NCBI GenBank assembly: GCA_948567375.1 | Contig: OX419756.1 | Span: forward strand, 60,712,333 to 60,776,332 | Origin: Lunularia cruciata | Taxonomy: Eukaryota > Streptophyta > Marchantiopsida > Lunulariales > Lunulariaceae | Reading direction: 5' to 3' | Length of the DNA stretch: 64,000 bases | Shown: piece after piece, positions 33,901-45,904 of the stretch | Layout: each line of letters starts with the position of its first letter | Position numbering within the stretch: the first letter of the stretch is position 1 | Position numbers and translations under genes: made by a program | Notes under the pieces: model-generated | Database searches by the model: none | Told to the model about the DNA's origin: nothing | The model's input: only the letters and a program-made list of their open reading frames with translations

Positions 33901-34365
33901 TTTTCCTTTACTTATTGTGGGACTCTAGCATAGAAGGAAACCTCCAAAACACACTTGTTTTCTCTATGTCAATGAGTTTTTAGAACCAAGGCTCTTCTCT
34001 TGTCCTAGAATCTCTCCCAATTCCTTGCTTATACATCCAAGGAGCCTGCCTCAAATTACCTATCCATGGAGTCCAACTTTTACAACTACCTTCCAAACTC
34101 TGCCATTGGATTGCAAGTAGAGTAAGGTTGAAGCCACATATAGTAAGATCATATGAGTATGTTAGGGAGCATTCAACTTTGTCCTTTTGAATTGAGTAAA
34201 ATGGATGATCATGCAGTATAACTACCTTAAGTTTTCTCTTATAAATACTCATTCTAAATAAGTTATTTTACTTTTTATAAATAAGTAAATAAAGATATTG
34301 ATTGTAAAAACTTAACAAAAAATTATATATTTAATCAATTTTAAATAATATATTATGGATCAGGA
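30991..34365. other. Unassigned, probably degenerate repeats
   Basis: Open frames at 31,024-31,991 (plus) and 32,125-33,719 (minus) are short, mutually overlapping and lack recognised domains. The GGT/GGA-rich stretch 32,455-32,520 gives a proline-rich antisense ORF. A purine-rich A run lies at about 33,000-33,110. A minus frame at 33,453-33,719 (KTTDWNSFGLTTYRNFLSKV) looks protein-like but is isolated. Confidence 0.35.
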
Positions 34366-34604
34366 TGTTAGGAGTTAACTCAAGTCTTGAGTAACTCAAG
34401 TTAGCCTGATTGTGATAGTAAGTCTAGGACTGCACTACTATATGTGTGGGCAAGTAGGAGCTCTCAATGATATATTACTTTGATGATAAAAAATGCAATT
34501 GTAGTGAGTTCCCATGGACGTAGCCTCAATGAGGTGAACCACATATCTTCTTGTGTAGACCATGGTGCATGCTTAATATGTGTATTACTGAATTGGACTT
34601 TTCA
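34366..34604 (+). mobile_element. Probable copia-type LTR
   Basis: The segment begins TGTTAGGAG and ends GGACTTTTCA, giving TG...CA ends 239 bp apart, and is followed within three bases by an initiator tRNA-Met primer-binding site. It could be the 5' LTR of the plus-strand copia element whose gag begins near 36.85 kb. The 2.2 kb between them is long, and no matching 3' LTR is seen before the assembly gap. Confidence 0.55.
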
Positions 34605-34606
34605 AT

Positions 34607-34618
34607 TGGTATTAGAGC
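34607..34618 (+). other. Primer-binding site, tRNA-iMet type
   Basis: TGGTATTAGAGC differs from the classic plant retrotransposon site TGGTATCAGAGC at one base. Its place just after a TG...CA segment supports plus-strand priming by initiator methionine tRNA. Confidence 0.75.
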
Positions 34619-36847
34619 AAGTCAGTTGACAATGTGCAATGTTATAGGATTCTCCCCATTGGAGTCAATAAAAAATAATCGGAATGTCTATGGAATACTG
34701 GTTATCAAAGATGAAATTTGTGAGGTCGTTGGCCAAGATGGTGTTGCTATTGAGAAAATTGGCAGTGTTCATCGAGCATTGATTCTTGACTGATTAGCCA
34801 TCAAAGGAGGCAAAGGTTGTAGTTGTTGAGGACCTAAAAGAGAGAAAAGAGCATCTTGCAAACCAATCACAACACTCTGACAACAGCCCAGCTGGTACAA
34901 AGAAAGAAACATAGGAAGGAAAAGTAGACGGAGCAAAGATTGGTTAGGAGTTTGGAAGGGTGGATTGTAGTGTGGGTGTAGATAGTGCACAAATTTTGAT
35001 TGCAAAGTGGTGGTGCTTGTGTTGGTCCCCATCAAGGCTGGAAGTTTGGGGATTGAATTTGTGGAAGGTCAATATGCAATGAGCATAATTTCACGAGTTG
35101 CATGGAGTGCTATAGGTGTAATGCTCCTCACAAGTTGAGCACCACTATGTAGTTACATTGGTGAATTGTTTGTCCATGGAGGAATAGCTGACATGAATGT
35201 GAAGCTCTAGGTAATGATACATTGCTTGGGGTAGTATATAGGTGATGGTGTGGCAATTTTGGATTGCAAAGGTAGTCAGACAGATTTGGTAAGATTTCAC
35301 AGTTTGGTCCTCGACAAGCACCTACTGTATTGAATCCCAAGGGGGCAACATTGACCGGCTTGGCATTTTGGGGTTTTAGGAGCATTGTGGAGCCTATAGC
35401 AATAGCTACGGATGAGTGGATTGGGCGGTGTAAATAAGCTGGGAAAGGAGGAGGAAGAGTTCATGGAAGGAGTAAGAAAAGGAGAGGAGAGAAGCGGAAG
35501 AAAGAAGATAGATTTTCCATCTTCCAGTTGAGGCAATCTGATCAATCTTCCTATTTCAATCTCTGATCTCCTTTAGTTGTGGTCTATGTTCATTGTTTAG
35601 TTTTGCTGATCCATCTCATTGATATCACATCCCATCAGTGGCGCAGTGTAGTGCAGCACAAGAGGAAGAGCAACTAAGAGAGCTTAGTTAAGATGAGATG
35701 AGCTTTGGCTACAAAGTTTGCCAATGGCATCACATGGTGACCAAGCTGCACATTGACCGGGCCTGATATGAATCCATAGTCTTTTTACCAATCAGCAATC
35801 TATATCTTTGCTTTTGGATTTGTTTCTCCTTCCTTAAGACTTTGGCTAAAGGACATCTTCTTGTTTTTTCCTGCATAGAATTCTTGCATTTTGATGCTTG
35901 CTCAGCGTCAAGGATGTGAGCAAGAGAGTGCAAAGGATAGTAAGCAGTCAATCTAATATGTTTTGAATTCTTTTAGTGCCATTGAAAGTGGAGTTTGATG
36001 AGGTTGGAAGGAGAAGCGGATTTATGGACTGAGTGAAGGAGGAAAAGGGGATAGACGAGAAGGTGGAGCTTGATCTTGTGCTGCAAGGGCTACATGAGCG
36101 CCAATCATGGGAAGCAAGATAGGCATTTTCTTGCTTGCACTTTGACCCTTGCAGTAGTAAAAAGTTTTAGAGCGTGAAGAGGATGTCGGAAAGGAAGGAT
36201 CAAGAAAAGGGCTGAACAGATGCTTGCTTGTTGTAAATCGTAGTGGTGTAGGAGTAGGTTGAGAAATATTTTTTTGGATGATCAAAGAAGTGGACTGCAA
36301 AGAGGAGATTTTAGATTCTAATGGAAGGCAAAGTTAGTATCTATCCACGTTCCAAACAATCTAGGAGTGCTGTAGAGAATTGTTGAAGAGTTTGAGAGTG
36401 ATTTGAGCTGAGTGGAAGGGTATTTTGGCGCAAAGGTGAGGTCTTTTGCAAGAACTATTGGTTTACTATATACCATTATTGTAACCAAATAGATTCACAA
36501 TTGTCAATCCAGTAGGATTGAGAAAGATGTCATTTCAACTAATCAGTAGTAAAGTGTATAAGAGCTGAGCTGGTTTGTCCATTGCCCAATTACAATATCA
36601 AGCTATTTTGGTTCTGCTAGTTTCAATTGAGCTTTGAAAGCACACTGACTATAAGATAAGCTGAGCTTTACTTTCAAAAACCACTCATAAAAGGGAGTCC
36701 CTTCTTGAGCAAGTCTCTTCATGGCTACTTTCACGAATTCAGGAAAGACCCTGTGATGTACGGAAGTGTAAGTTAGGTCATTAGTGTAAACAAGAGGTCC
36801 ACCTTCATAATTGCATCACGTTTGAGAACAAGCTTGGAGGTGCAAGT
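34619..36847 (+). other. Leader or unassigned sequence after the LTR
   Basis: No long frame. A short stretch near 34,670-34,790 (NNRNVYGILVIKDEICEVVG) may be coding debris. Otherwise only short ORFs on both strands without recognised domains. Confidence 0.35.
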
Positions 36848-37426
36848 TTGGATATGGCAGTCATGAGGACTGGAGGTGCTAAATTTGACATTGCCAAGTA
36901 CAATGGATGCTTTGATTATCTCTTGTGGGAGCGTCACGTGAAAGGTATGCTCAAGGCCAACGGTTTTGGGAAATTGCTAAGATCCAAGACCAATTTGGTG
37001 TCAAAGGATGATTGGAATGACATGCAAGAGATAGCTGTACATATAATGGTTTTACATTTGTAGTCACATGTCATAAAGTAGTTGGGTGAGTACAAGGACT
37101 ATATTACTCTTTTTGATGAACTACAACAAAAGTACCATCAAAAAGAGGTGTCAAATTGTTTCTACACATCCTTGAAGCTGACGATCTTCAAGATGAAGGA
37201 CAATGGGACCAAAATACAAGATCATATTGATGCCTTCAAAGATCTTGTTGTGGACTTGCAGAATCTTGGAGAGGACTTGAGTGATGAGAGAAAGGCCCTC
37301 CACTTGTTGAGTCCTCTCCCTATGTCCTACTAGTCCTTGTCACGAGTGTTATTATATTGTGATAGGAAGACCATCACCTACAATGAGGTGAGTAATGCTC
37401 TATTAAAATATGATCTTCAATAGAAG

Positions 37427-37714
37427 ATGATGCTGCCTTCTCAACCCTCAACTCCTTTAGAAATAGTGTTGAATGTCAATTGTGGAAGGACTCAGATGCG
37501 GATAGATGGTGGGGAACAAAGATCTAAGACTAGATCTTGGTCTAAGAGGAGATCCCAAGACCATAAGACCGTGCTCTATTGGGAGTGTGGCAAAGCTGTC
37601 CACCTCAAGAGAGATTGTCATGGCAAAGCAGTCACACCTTCTTTAGAAAATGTGGCAAAAGACAACAAGCATGAAGAAGAGGATGACCTGCTTGATGACG
37701 ACTATGCTCTATGA
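37427..37714 (+). pseudogene. copia gag C-terminus with damaged zinc knuckle
   Basis: A basic stretch (RSKTRSWSKRRSQDH) precedes YWECGKAVHLKRDC, where Tyr occupies the first Cys position of a CCHC knuckle. An acidic tail EEEDDLLDDDYAL then ends at a stop. In copia elements this domain packages RNA; the missing Cys would break zinc binding. Confidence 0.65.
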
Positions 37715-38108
37715 TGCCAATAATATGTCCTTTGCACTTCTTTTCAACAAAATGGAGATGAATGGATTCTAGATTGTGCTTGTTCATAACATATGTGTTA
37801 TAGAAGAGAGTTCTTTAGTTCTTTCTCGATATCAAATGGTTTAGTTTTGATGAGGAATGATCACCCTTGTTGAATTGTAAGCACTGGATCTGTTAAGATT
37901 CAAATGTTTGATGGTCTTGTGTCCACATTGACTAATGTCAGACACATCCCTAATATGGGGAAGAACTTGATATCTCTTAGCATGTTAGACACAAATGGTC
38001 ATCAATGGAAAGTAGTTGACGGTGTACTTTGAGTCATGGCTAAGAGAAAATTCATCTTGAAGGGTAATAGGCACAATAATTTTTATGTGCTAGAGTACAA
38101 TACTATTT

Positions 38109-39063
38109 GTGGAGAAGTTTCTTGCTACCAGATCTCATGATATGATTGACTACTTGTGGCATTCAAGGCTAGGTCACATTAGTGAGAAGAGCATGTCTAT
38201 TCTTTGCAAGAAAGGCATTATTTCTACACTATGGTCTAGTAGTTTAGAATTCTGTGAGCATTGTGTACTAAGGAAGCAACATCAGACTGCTTTTAGCATT
38301 GGAATTCATAGTTCCAAAAAAATTCTTGACTATATACATAGTGATATGTGGGGCCCATCTCCTAATCCCTCATATTTTGGAAAGCTATACTATGCATCTT
38401 TCATCAATGATTATTTGAGTTTTTCATGGATTTATTTTCTACATAAGAAGTCTAAGGTCTTTGTCACTTTCAAGAAGTGGAAACCTAAGTTGAGACTCAG
38501 ATTGGTAAGCAAGTGAGATTTTTGTGATAAAAAATGTGGGGAATACACTTTTGGAAAAATTTAGGTGTAATGTCAACATGGGGGGATAACTTTCCATCTC
38601 ACTACAATATATACCCCATAGCAGAATGGTGTTGTTGAGAGGCTCAATTGAACATTATTGTAATGGATGAGGAGTATGTTGAGCCAATCAAGTTTATCAC
38701 ATGTGTTTTGGGCTGAACCTATCAACTACAACTTACTTAGTAAATCTTTCTCCTTCCAATGCAATTCATTACATGACACCATTTGAGATAAGGCACCGAT
38801 GGCCTGTAGATTACAATCATTTAGTAGTATTTGGATGTAATGCATATCCTCTCATACCCAAGGACAGTAGATCCAAGCTAGATCTTACTTCCAAGAAATA
38901 TATTTGTCTTGGCTACCAAAGTGGTGTGAAGGGTTACATGTTGTGGGATCCACTCACCTATGAATTGATTATTAGTAGAGATGTTTTGTTCAGTAAGTCT
39001 AGATCATTGACCAAGGGGGAGAAAGCTTGGGCTCCTCATACAAACAAGGGAAATCTCCTCTAA
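38109..39063 (+). pseudogene. copia pre-integrase and integrase relic
   Basis: The frame from 38,109 includes YLWHSRLGHISEKSMSILCK, CEHCVLRKQ, HSDMWGPSPNPS and a FINDYLSFSWIYFLHKKS stretch, covering the pre-integrase domain, the zinc-binding CxxC and the first catalytic acid. After frameshifts, 38,701-39,063 continues with STTTYLVNLSPSNAIHYMTP and the C-terminal GCNAYPLIP region. Around the third catalytic acid (QNGVVERLN at about 38,622-38,648) the frame is broken by a stop. Confidence 0.8.
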
Positions 39064-39440
39064 ATATTGTTGATGGGGAGATTAATTATGATGGTTTTCA
39101 TGGTGAGTCATAAGGAGGTTCTTCCATAAAGGAGCAAGTTCTCCAAATTGAGGAATTACAAAGGGGTGAGTAGACTGGTGAACCTTGACACCTATCAATA
39201 CAAGAATATCAAGTAGAGTCATCAACAAGGAGGAATTCTGGACACTCTATTTGTGCTCTTGAATGATTTAGAAAATGGGCTGATTCAACACAATTAGGAG
39301 ATGAAGATATCTCTCTTGATGATGATGATGGTATAACTTTGGTCTTGGTGAAGAAGGGGAACCTTCTTCAAACAAAGAGGCTCTAGCTTTGATGGACAAG
39401 TTTGAGTGGAATGAAAAAATGTAGAGAGAGATGCAATCAA

Positions 39441-40219
39441 TGATTTACAACAAGACTTGGGATTTAGTGAAGCTTCCAAAACATCAACAACTGGTGGACA
39501 ATAAGTAGGTTTAGAAATTGAAAGATAGCCCCACTGATGGAGAAAAGAAGATCTACAAGGCCAGGTTGGTGACCAAGGGCTTGAAAAAATAAAAAGAGAT
39601 GGATTACAATAAGGTCTACTCTCCAATTGCTAAGTATGCCACTATTTGCTTATTGTGTGTACTTGTGACTTACTTTGGTCTTATCTTAGATCAAAAGGAT
39701 GTTGTCACTGCTTTCCTCTCTGGCAATTTAGATGCAATGATCTTCATGAGACAGCCTATGGGTTTTGTGAAGAAAAGCCAAGAGGATATGGTTTGTAGGT
39801 TGCTGAAATCCTTATATGGATTGAAGCAAGACCCTAGACAATGGAACAAATGGTTTGATGATTTCATGAGGTCACAAGGATTTAAGCGGAGTATGTTTGA
39901 TCCCTATGTATATGTGAAAAAGGTGAGTAATGAAGTCTTTGGCTTAATTATTCTGGTACTCTATATGAATGACATGCTTATTGCAACGAGGGATATATAT
40001 GATGTTGATAAGCTCAAAGCTCTCTTGAGTTTCAAATTTAGAATGAAAGATTTTGGGGATGGAGGTCCAAAAAACTTGGAGGATAGAAAACTGTGGTTAA
40101 CTCAAGGGAAACATGCTAGAAAAGTACTTGCAAGATTTAACATGGAGAATTGCAAGTCTTTGAGTACTCCGTTAGCTCAAAGGATACTTGGGAGCCAGAT
40201 CTTGGACCCAAACTTATAG
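39441..40219 (+). pseudogene. copia reverse transcriptase relic
   Basis: The main open part, 39,599-40,219, starts in the conserved Y...SPIAKYATI region and includes DQKDVVTAFLSGNLDAMIFM, GLKQDPRQWNKWFD and the catalytic box LYMNDMLIA. There the usual YVDD is YMND, with Asn in place of the first catalytic Asp. That change alone would abolish activity. It ends near a stop at 40,217, with a second MKDLGALKG-like fragment at about 40,280. Confidence 0.8.
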
Positions 40220-40344
40220 GAGAGGAAAGATAAAGAGTTTGGAGGTTTTTGAGGAGCTACACGAGTTGTTTTACCTTTAGTATGAAGGATTTGGGTGCTC
40301 TGAAGGGACCTGGTATACGGATTAAGCTAACTAGCAATACATAG

Positions 40345-40405
40345 TTTTTTGATGTCCTTATCGATATAGTGATACGGAGAGGACATTGATTCAGAGCCAA
40401 AGTAG
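40345..40405 (+). pseudogene. Start of a second gypsy-PHD pol copy
   Basis: About 60 bp match 785-842 (TATAGTGAnACGGAGAGnnCATTGATTCAnAGCC-type sequence; the reading includes ALIQSQS-like text). The match runs straight into the N gap, so this is the left end of a second pol copy. Confidence 0.6.
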
Positions 40406-40605
40406 NNNNNNNNNNNNNNNNNNNNNNNNNNNNNNNNNNNNNNNNNNNNNNNNNNNNNNNNNNNNNNNNNNNNNNNNNNNNNNNNNNNNNNNNNNNNNNN
40501 NNNNNNNNNNNNNNNNNNNNNNNNNNNNNNNNNNNNNNNNNNNNNNNNNNNNNNNNNNNNNNNNNNNNNNNNNNNNNNNNNNNNNNNNNNNNNNNNNNNN
40601 NNNNN
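40406..40605. other. Assembly gap of exactly 200 N
   Basis: The run of N is a round number, so it is probably a placeholder rather than a measured length. Its two flanks match the two ends of the gypsy element at 783-6,461. Confidence 0.95.
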
Positions 40606-41401
40606 TTGCAGACAGGCGACTAATCATGGGGCTCCATAGCTCCCAGCCTTCTGATCTTTGCCCATCATAGGGAATACCATATACTTGGAGTAGATGGCTA
40701 TCTGGAGTTAGAGAGACCTCACCACCAACTAGGGGTGATATTGTGGCACTTTAGAGTCTATGTATGACTTATGTGTGAGTTGTGCTTAAAAAATGTATAA
40801 TGTTGACAATGATGTATATTGTGTAGTGAGGTATATATACACAATAGTTATCACGCCATTTGTAGTGTCGCATCTAGATTGCTTGGACATTGGAGTTGCA
40901 ATGATAGTAGTTAGAGGTATTTCAGCAGTTTCCCATAGACTACTTTCCGACGGTCAGATTTTTTGTTTGGGGTGTTGACTTCACTGGTGGAGCCCACTAT
41001 CACTTTGCACTGTTTGCACCATCGAGTGTACCGTCAATGGGACTGTTAGGGTTTTAGACCTAGCTCAAGTCCAGGGGTATACTTTTGAAGTGCAGCTCCA
41101 AAGAGCTCACTTCTTTGATATTGAGCTTTCGAGTTCCTGGCTATGGTGGACAAAGGCCGGCGAGCGTCATTTGGATTCTCTTAGCTAGAGTGGGTGTGAC
41201 TTGATTGTAATCAGTGCCCTCTTGATGCCAATTTATAGAGTGACCGATCAAGTACTGATTTGAGTTGAGTTGATTCGAGAGTTGTAAACAATCTGATTAT
41301 TGTTTGCACTTTAGAGTCTATGTATGACTTATGTGTGAGTTGTGCTTCTATAGTGTATGATGTTGACAACAATGTATGTTGTCTAGCGATGTATATATGC
41401 A
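40606..41401 (+). repeat. 3' block of the gypsy family, second copy
   Basis: Matches 5669-6461 through to the same final GTATATATGCA, including both 100-bp direct repeats (about 40,742-40,840 and 41,301-41,401). Homology ends abruptly at 41,401. Confidence 0.8.
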
Positions 41402-42824
41402 GGATATGGTATAAGAATGATTGAGATGCTTACTTCCAAATTGCGTATCTAATATCTCTTGGATATTAGATATAGAGGGGTATATTTTCATGTCACAAAA
41501 ACATACGATCATATGAATGGTTTATCATAATAATATAAATATAGTTATTGTTGCTACATTAAAAATTAACTGAACTAAGCAAGGCTCCAAAGCATAAACG
41601 TAGCCTATAATGGACATTATAAAATGTTATTCTTATCTTAGATAGAATCTGCTGGCATTCGTCTGAATTTCATCATTGTTTTTCTTGATACTGTTCGGGG
41701 GCTGCATTTCCAAGTCTGAGTGATTCAACATTTCAATATAGCTTATCTAAATCTAATTTGAGCTGAAATTGGTTCTCACTCCTCGCTTGGACCCGTCCTC
41801 ATGTCTGTCTAAGGTGTTATAGGTCAAATCAACTTGCTCATGCTAAAGAGGCGATTTTAGTTGAGAAGGTTCGTCAACATCTGTAGCTCAGTTGAAATTT
41901 TTTTCTGGATAAACATCGAATCCAGTCTCGCTCGAATGTTTGCTAACAAGAATGAAAGTATGTTGTAAAATTCATGAGTACTTTGCACTCCAAATATCAT
42001 GTATATTCTCTGTTCGTAGCATGCAGTTGTCAAATATATGATGAAGCTATAGGCGTAAGCTGTAGGCATAACCTATAGGCGAAGCTGTTTGTGGATCCTT
42101 GAGATAAATTGAAATCAGATGCTTCGGAATATGTGAGGAATATGTATGTAGCATCCTAATCAACGTTATGACGAGTCAAAGGCAAGCCAATTGATGGAAC
42201 ATAAATGAGTTGATTTGTTCTATTTTCACATTCACATTGTTACGGGGCAGTAAGTCACGGAGGAGAATCGTCATCGCCGAGAAGTATAGCCAGCTGATGC
42301 CATGTAGAGGAGTTTGACTATGAGATCCGAGGGGGAGAATCGTCATTGGCGAGAACATCACTGCGGTCAGCCATGGTAGGTACATGAATTTGACTGTGAG
42401 ATCTGAGGTTCTTGTTTGGAAATACTGCTTTATCTATAGGCTCGATTTCCGTGTACTTTTGATCGAAGTGATGATTCCGAGCTATAAATTAAATAAGCAC
42501 GAATCTTGAGAATACTAGTAAAATTCCGGAGTGTCTCGAAATGCTCTTGTTTGCGACGATCTTGTGACTACAATGTTTGAAGCTGAAACAAAGAGTCATA
42601 CATGTACTAGCCGTATGCTAGGCCCGACTTGTAAATGTGTACAGTCTCTATGCAGACTGTGCATAACGCGCACACATTATCCACGTTAGTGGACGTCAAG
42701 ATCAAAGAGTGCACCGTGCCTGACCACGAACTCTTCTATTCCAATTTGATGGGCGGTCACTAGAAGACAGGCCCACATGACCGATATCACACTTGATCAT
42801 TCCTATCTAAATATTGATAGTATA
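41402..42824 (-). other. Low-copy sequence with relics of the DYND/DDDSPPWL family
   Basis: No complete gene. Minus-strand frames at 41,857-42,069 and 42,176-42,385 are short. The region from about 42,540 to 42,680 shares phrases with 56,925-57,010 (GAAGCTGnAACAAAGAG, later ACGCGCAC), suggesting an old duplication of the segment around the DYND relics. Confidence 0.45.
42250..42400 (-). pseudogene. Two tandem N-terminal relics, DDDSPP family
   Basis: On the minus strand, ATG at 42,374 opens MADRSDVLANDDSPPRIS and stops at 42,318. A tandem copy about 75 bp downstream reads LLGDDDSPP, then TGA where Trp is expected, then LTA. The flanking phrase TTTGACTnTGAGATCnGAG is duplicated with them. Compared with 48,631 (MADYNDVFSDDDSPPWLSSG) and 56,752 (DYNDILGDDDSSPWLTAS), these are decayed copies of the same N-terminal exon. 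The protein is not one I recognise. Confidence 0.55.
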
Positions 42825-43322
42825 TGATGAGAACTGCTATTTCTGTTCTTGGAAGTAGAAGGTCTATTCTCATTCAATCCGACTTCTAACGTTTTAGATA
42901 TCTTTGCACTCAACTTTCTCATGAGAGTAGAGATTCTTGATTTCACACAACATTACTCAACTAACTCTCTCTCATAGCCTTCAAAGATAATACACAACAG
43001 TTCACTCATGCAATACGAAAGACAACCTAAAGTTAAGCAACATAGAACAATTGAAACAAGGTACAAGGTGCTAGGAATGACCCTGGTAGGAGAACTTAAC
43101 TAAACATGAGAAGAGAGCACTCATATATACACTCAAGCAAACACTAGAAAGTTGCTTTACAAGACCATAATTAAGGCTTCGCACTCACTTTACCTTAATC
43201 ATGTATCGAGTCTAATCATGTATCTAGCCTAAGCATGTATCTAGTAGAGCTCTAGAGGAAACAAACAAAGCCCTAAAAAGAAACTAGAGAACTCATTAAA
43301 CTAGAAATTAACTAAACTAACA
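42825..43322 (-). mobile_element. 3' LTR of the 42.8-48.4 kb copia element
   Basis: Plus-strand ends are TGATGAGAACT and ACTAAACTAACA. It is matched by 45,374-45,822 and 47,945-48,374, sharing GTAGAAGGTCTAT, CACAACAnTnCTnAACT, AACAGTTCACTCA, GCTCTAGAGGAAA and ACTAGAnATTAACTAAACT. It is slightly longer than the others because of a local ATCATGTATC-type triplication near 43,198-43,244. Confidence 0.8.
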
Positions 43323-43537
43323 CTCCCAATTAATGAAAGTTTAGACTATTCCCATTTCTACAACACATCTTATGAGTTTATTTTTAGGTATTGCTTGTGT
43401 AAACACACCAACTGTCATCTTCACTGTAGGAAAATAAACTAACTTCACTACATTCTCCTTTTCTTTTTCCTCTACAAATCTTCTTCTAATCTCAATGTGC
43501 TTAGTCCTTAGGTGATGTATAAGATTTTGGCTGAGTG

Positions 43538-43949
43538 CTATACTTCATGTATTGTCATAGTACAATGTAGTCGGACTTTCCTACTCAATACCCAGCTCCT
43601 TAAGAAGTCTCTTGCTCCAAATGACTTCTTGAGTAGCATTTGAGGCAGCCATAAATTCTGCCTCGATAGAAGACAGTGCAACAAATGTTTGTTGTTTACT
43701 ACGCCAGCTGATTGCTCCACCACTAAGCATGATTACATATCCACTAGTTGATCTGATCTTATCTGTGTCATCTCCCCAACTAGCATCTGTATATGCTTCA
43801 AGAGTAGAAGCAAGTATGTTCAGTTGCTTTCTATACTCCAAGAATGCATCTTGAGTACCCTTTAACTCCCTGAATACTATCTTTATACCTTTCCAATGTA
43901 CTTGTGCAGGGTTTCTAGTAAATCTAGCTAGTGTCCCACTGCATAGCAT
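43538..43949 (-). pseudogene. copia RNase H
   Basis: The frame includes AYTDASWGDDTDKIRSTSGY with the first catalytic Asp, and AISWRSKQQTFVALSSIEAE with the catalytic Glu/Asp region. This is typical copia RNase H text. It continues out of frame towards 43,345 (RTKHIEIRR-like and VFTQAI-like text). Confidence 0.85.
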
Positions 43950-44025
43950 ATATTTGGTCTTGTACAGACCATGATAAACATTAGAGAACCAAGAGCACTC
44001 TGATACAATTTTTTTTCACCATGAT

Positions 44026-44686
44026 TCACCTCCCCAAATATGATTTTGCTGTGCTTCCACCCAGATCAAGAGGTGTAGAGACAGGATTTGCCTGTGTCAT
44101 TTGATACTTAGCTAGTATGGATCTCACGTACTGTGGTTGATTGATTTGGATCCATCTTGCTTCTTTGTCTCTACTCACTTTGATTCCCAAAATGAGTTTT
44201 GTAGGACCAAGGATATTCACCTCAAAAATAGAGCACAAGAAATCTATCACTCCTTTGATAGACTCACTGTTCCCCAATAGTAATAGATCATCTACATATA
44301 CAACTATGTTTACATCATCTCTAGTATACACACTCATGTCATAATCTGCTTGTTTGAAATCATGCTCTCTCAAATATGAGTCTAGTTTCTCATACCAGGC
44401 TCTAGGAGCTTGCTTAAGACCATATAAAGCATTCTTAAGTAAGCATACTTTTCCGTTTCCTTCAGTATATCTATATGGAACATCCATGTAGATATTTTAT
44501 CTCAAATCTCCATTGAGAAAGGCTGTTTTCATATTTAACGGCTCCACTTCCTAATCTCTCTCTGCTGCAAGAGCTAGGAGGCATGTGAATAGATCCATAC
44601 TTGGCAACAGGTGCAAACGTTTCTGAATATAATATCAATGCCTTTTGATTGCAACCCTTTGCAACAAGTCTTGCCTTGTACTTCAA
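44026..44686 (-). pseudogene. copia reverse transcriptase
   Basis: 44,686-44,471 carries KARLVAKGCNQKALILYSET and the FAPVAKYGSI region. 44,487-44,026 carries NALYGLKQAPRAWYEKLDSY and the intact catalytic box VVYVDDLLLLG, then ILGPTKLILGIKVSRD and STPLDLGGS. A frameshift near 44,480 and a lost segment between the two frames break the gene. Confidence 0.85.
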
Positions 44687-45373
44687 GATCTCATTCTCAA
44701 CTCCACATTTGACTTAGAAAACCCATTTACAACCAATTACTTTCCTACCTGGTGGTAAATCAGCTAGGACCCATGTACCATTAGTCTGAAGAGACTTCCT
44801 CTCTTCTGGTACAACCAACTCCCACTAACTCAAATCTGGTCTGAGCATAGCTTGTTGTAAGGTGTCTAGATCACAATCTTCATGACTGATGTAAGATTAA
44901 TCTAAACGCTCTTTTGATAGAAATCCAAGTCTGTCAATAGATTTTCTATCTCTCTATGATATTCTTGGCTCTGTGCCTAGAAGATTCAGGCTGTCTATTG
45001 ACATCTCTAGAATCTCACTCAAAGATTTTGTATCTGCAGTCTACTTCTACGAGTCATCTTCTCTAGTCTTAGAATAAAAAACCACCATCTATTTAGGCCT
45101 TTTTTTGTACACCTTCAGACTCTCCTTTGGTGAACCATCAGCTTCAGATAGAGATTGCTCTTTTGAGGATTGATCTGAAAAACTGACTCTGCAGCTTGGG
45201 AAGATAGATTGATCAGGCTGATCAAACTGATCAACTTGCTTTTGCAACTCATTGCTATTCTCACTCCAAGTCCTCAATTCATCAAAGATTACATCTCTAC
45301 TTCTGATGATCTGTCCAGACTTAGGATTGTAGAGAAAATATCCTTGCAGTCCCTCTTCACATTCTTCAAAAAG

Positions 45374-45822
45374 TGATGAGGACCATGGTTCTTGCTCTTT
45401 GATGTAGAAGGTCTATCACTCCCTCTTATCTCTTATATGTAAGACATCACTACTGCAATACTTGACCTCTCTCTTTGTATCACAGCTCACAAGCAACAAA
45501 CAGGTTCACTCACGTAACGCTAATAGCCTCCAATATCAAGGTAGCACAAAACACACCAGAGATGATGTTAGACAGCTCAAGGATTCACAAAATGCAAAGG
45601 GGAAATGCTGAGAATCACTCTTGTAGAAGAACTAACTAAAACAAACACTAAGAATACATACATATAAACCTAAGAATGCCCTAGGGGGTTGCTTTGCACA
45701 ACCCTAATTAGGGCTGCAACCCCACATTACCCTAATCAAGCATTTTGGCAAAGCTCTAGAGGAAAACAATCATGGCCCTAAAAATAGAGAAATCACTAAA
45801 CTAGAGATTAACTAAACTAACA
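45374..45822 (-). mobile_element. Solo LTR nested in the copia integrase, perfect AAAAG duplication
   Basis: The segment has the same TGATGAG...ACTAAACTAACA ends as the host element's LTRs, but is more diverged inside. AAAAG lies directly on both sides (45,369-45,373 and 45,823-45,827). Ignoring the insert and one AAAAG lets the integrase tail run on in frame into the GYFLYNPKSGQIIRSRDVIF region. This is therefore a genuine later insertion, later reduced to a solo LTR, and it fixes the LTR termini for this family. Confidence 0.9.
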
Positions 45823-45904
45823 AAAAGCATTCTCTCAGCCTTCTTTGTGAACTTCCTCCTCTCCTCCTTGGGGATACAAACATAGGCAAAACATCCAAAA
45901 ACTA

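Larger units (their letters stand above)
36848..40330 (+). mobile_element. Ty1/copia relic (plus strand), gag to RT
   Basis: Frames in copia order: gag (36,848-37,430), a CCHC-like knuckle near 37,580-37,623 with its first Cys replaced (YWECGKAVHLKRDC), a protease region (37,761-38,100), pre-integrase with LWHSRLGHISEKSM at about 38,150, integrase to 39,063, then RT at about 39,440-40,200. Stops and frameshifts occur throughout. RNase H and the 3' LTR are absent; the sequence runs into a gypsy fragment and then the N gap. Confidence 0.8.

Noticed and set aside
40386..40670. ORFs crossing the N run
   Set aside because: They are open only because N codons are not read as stops.
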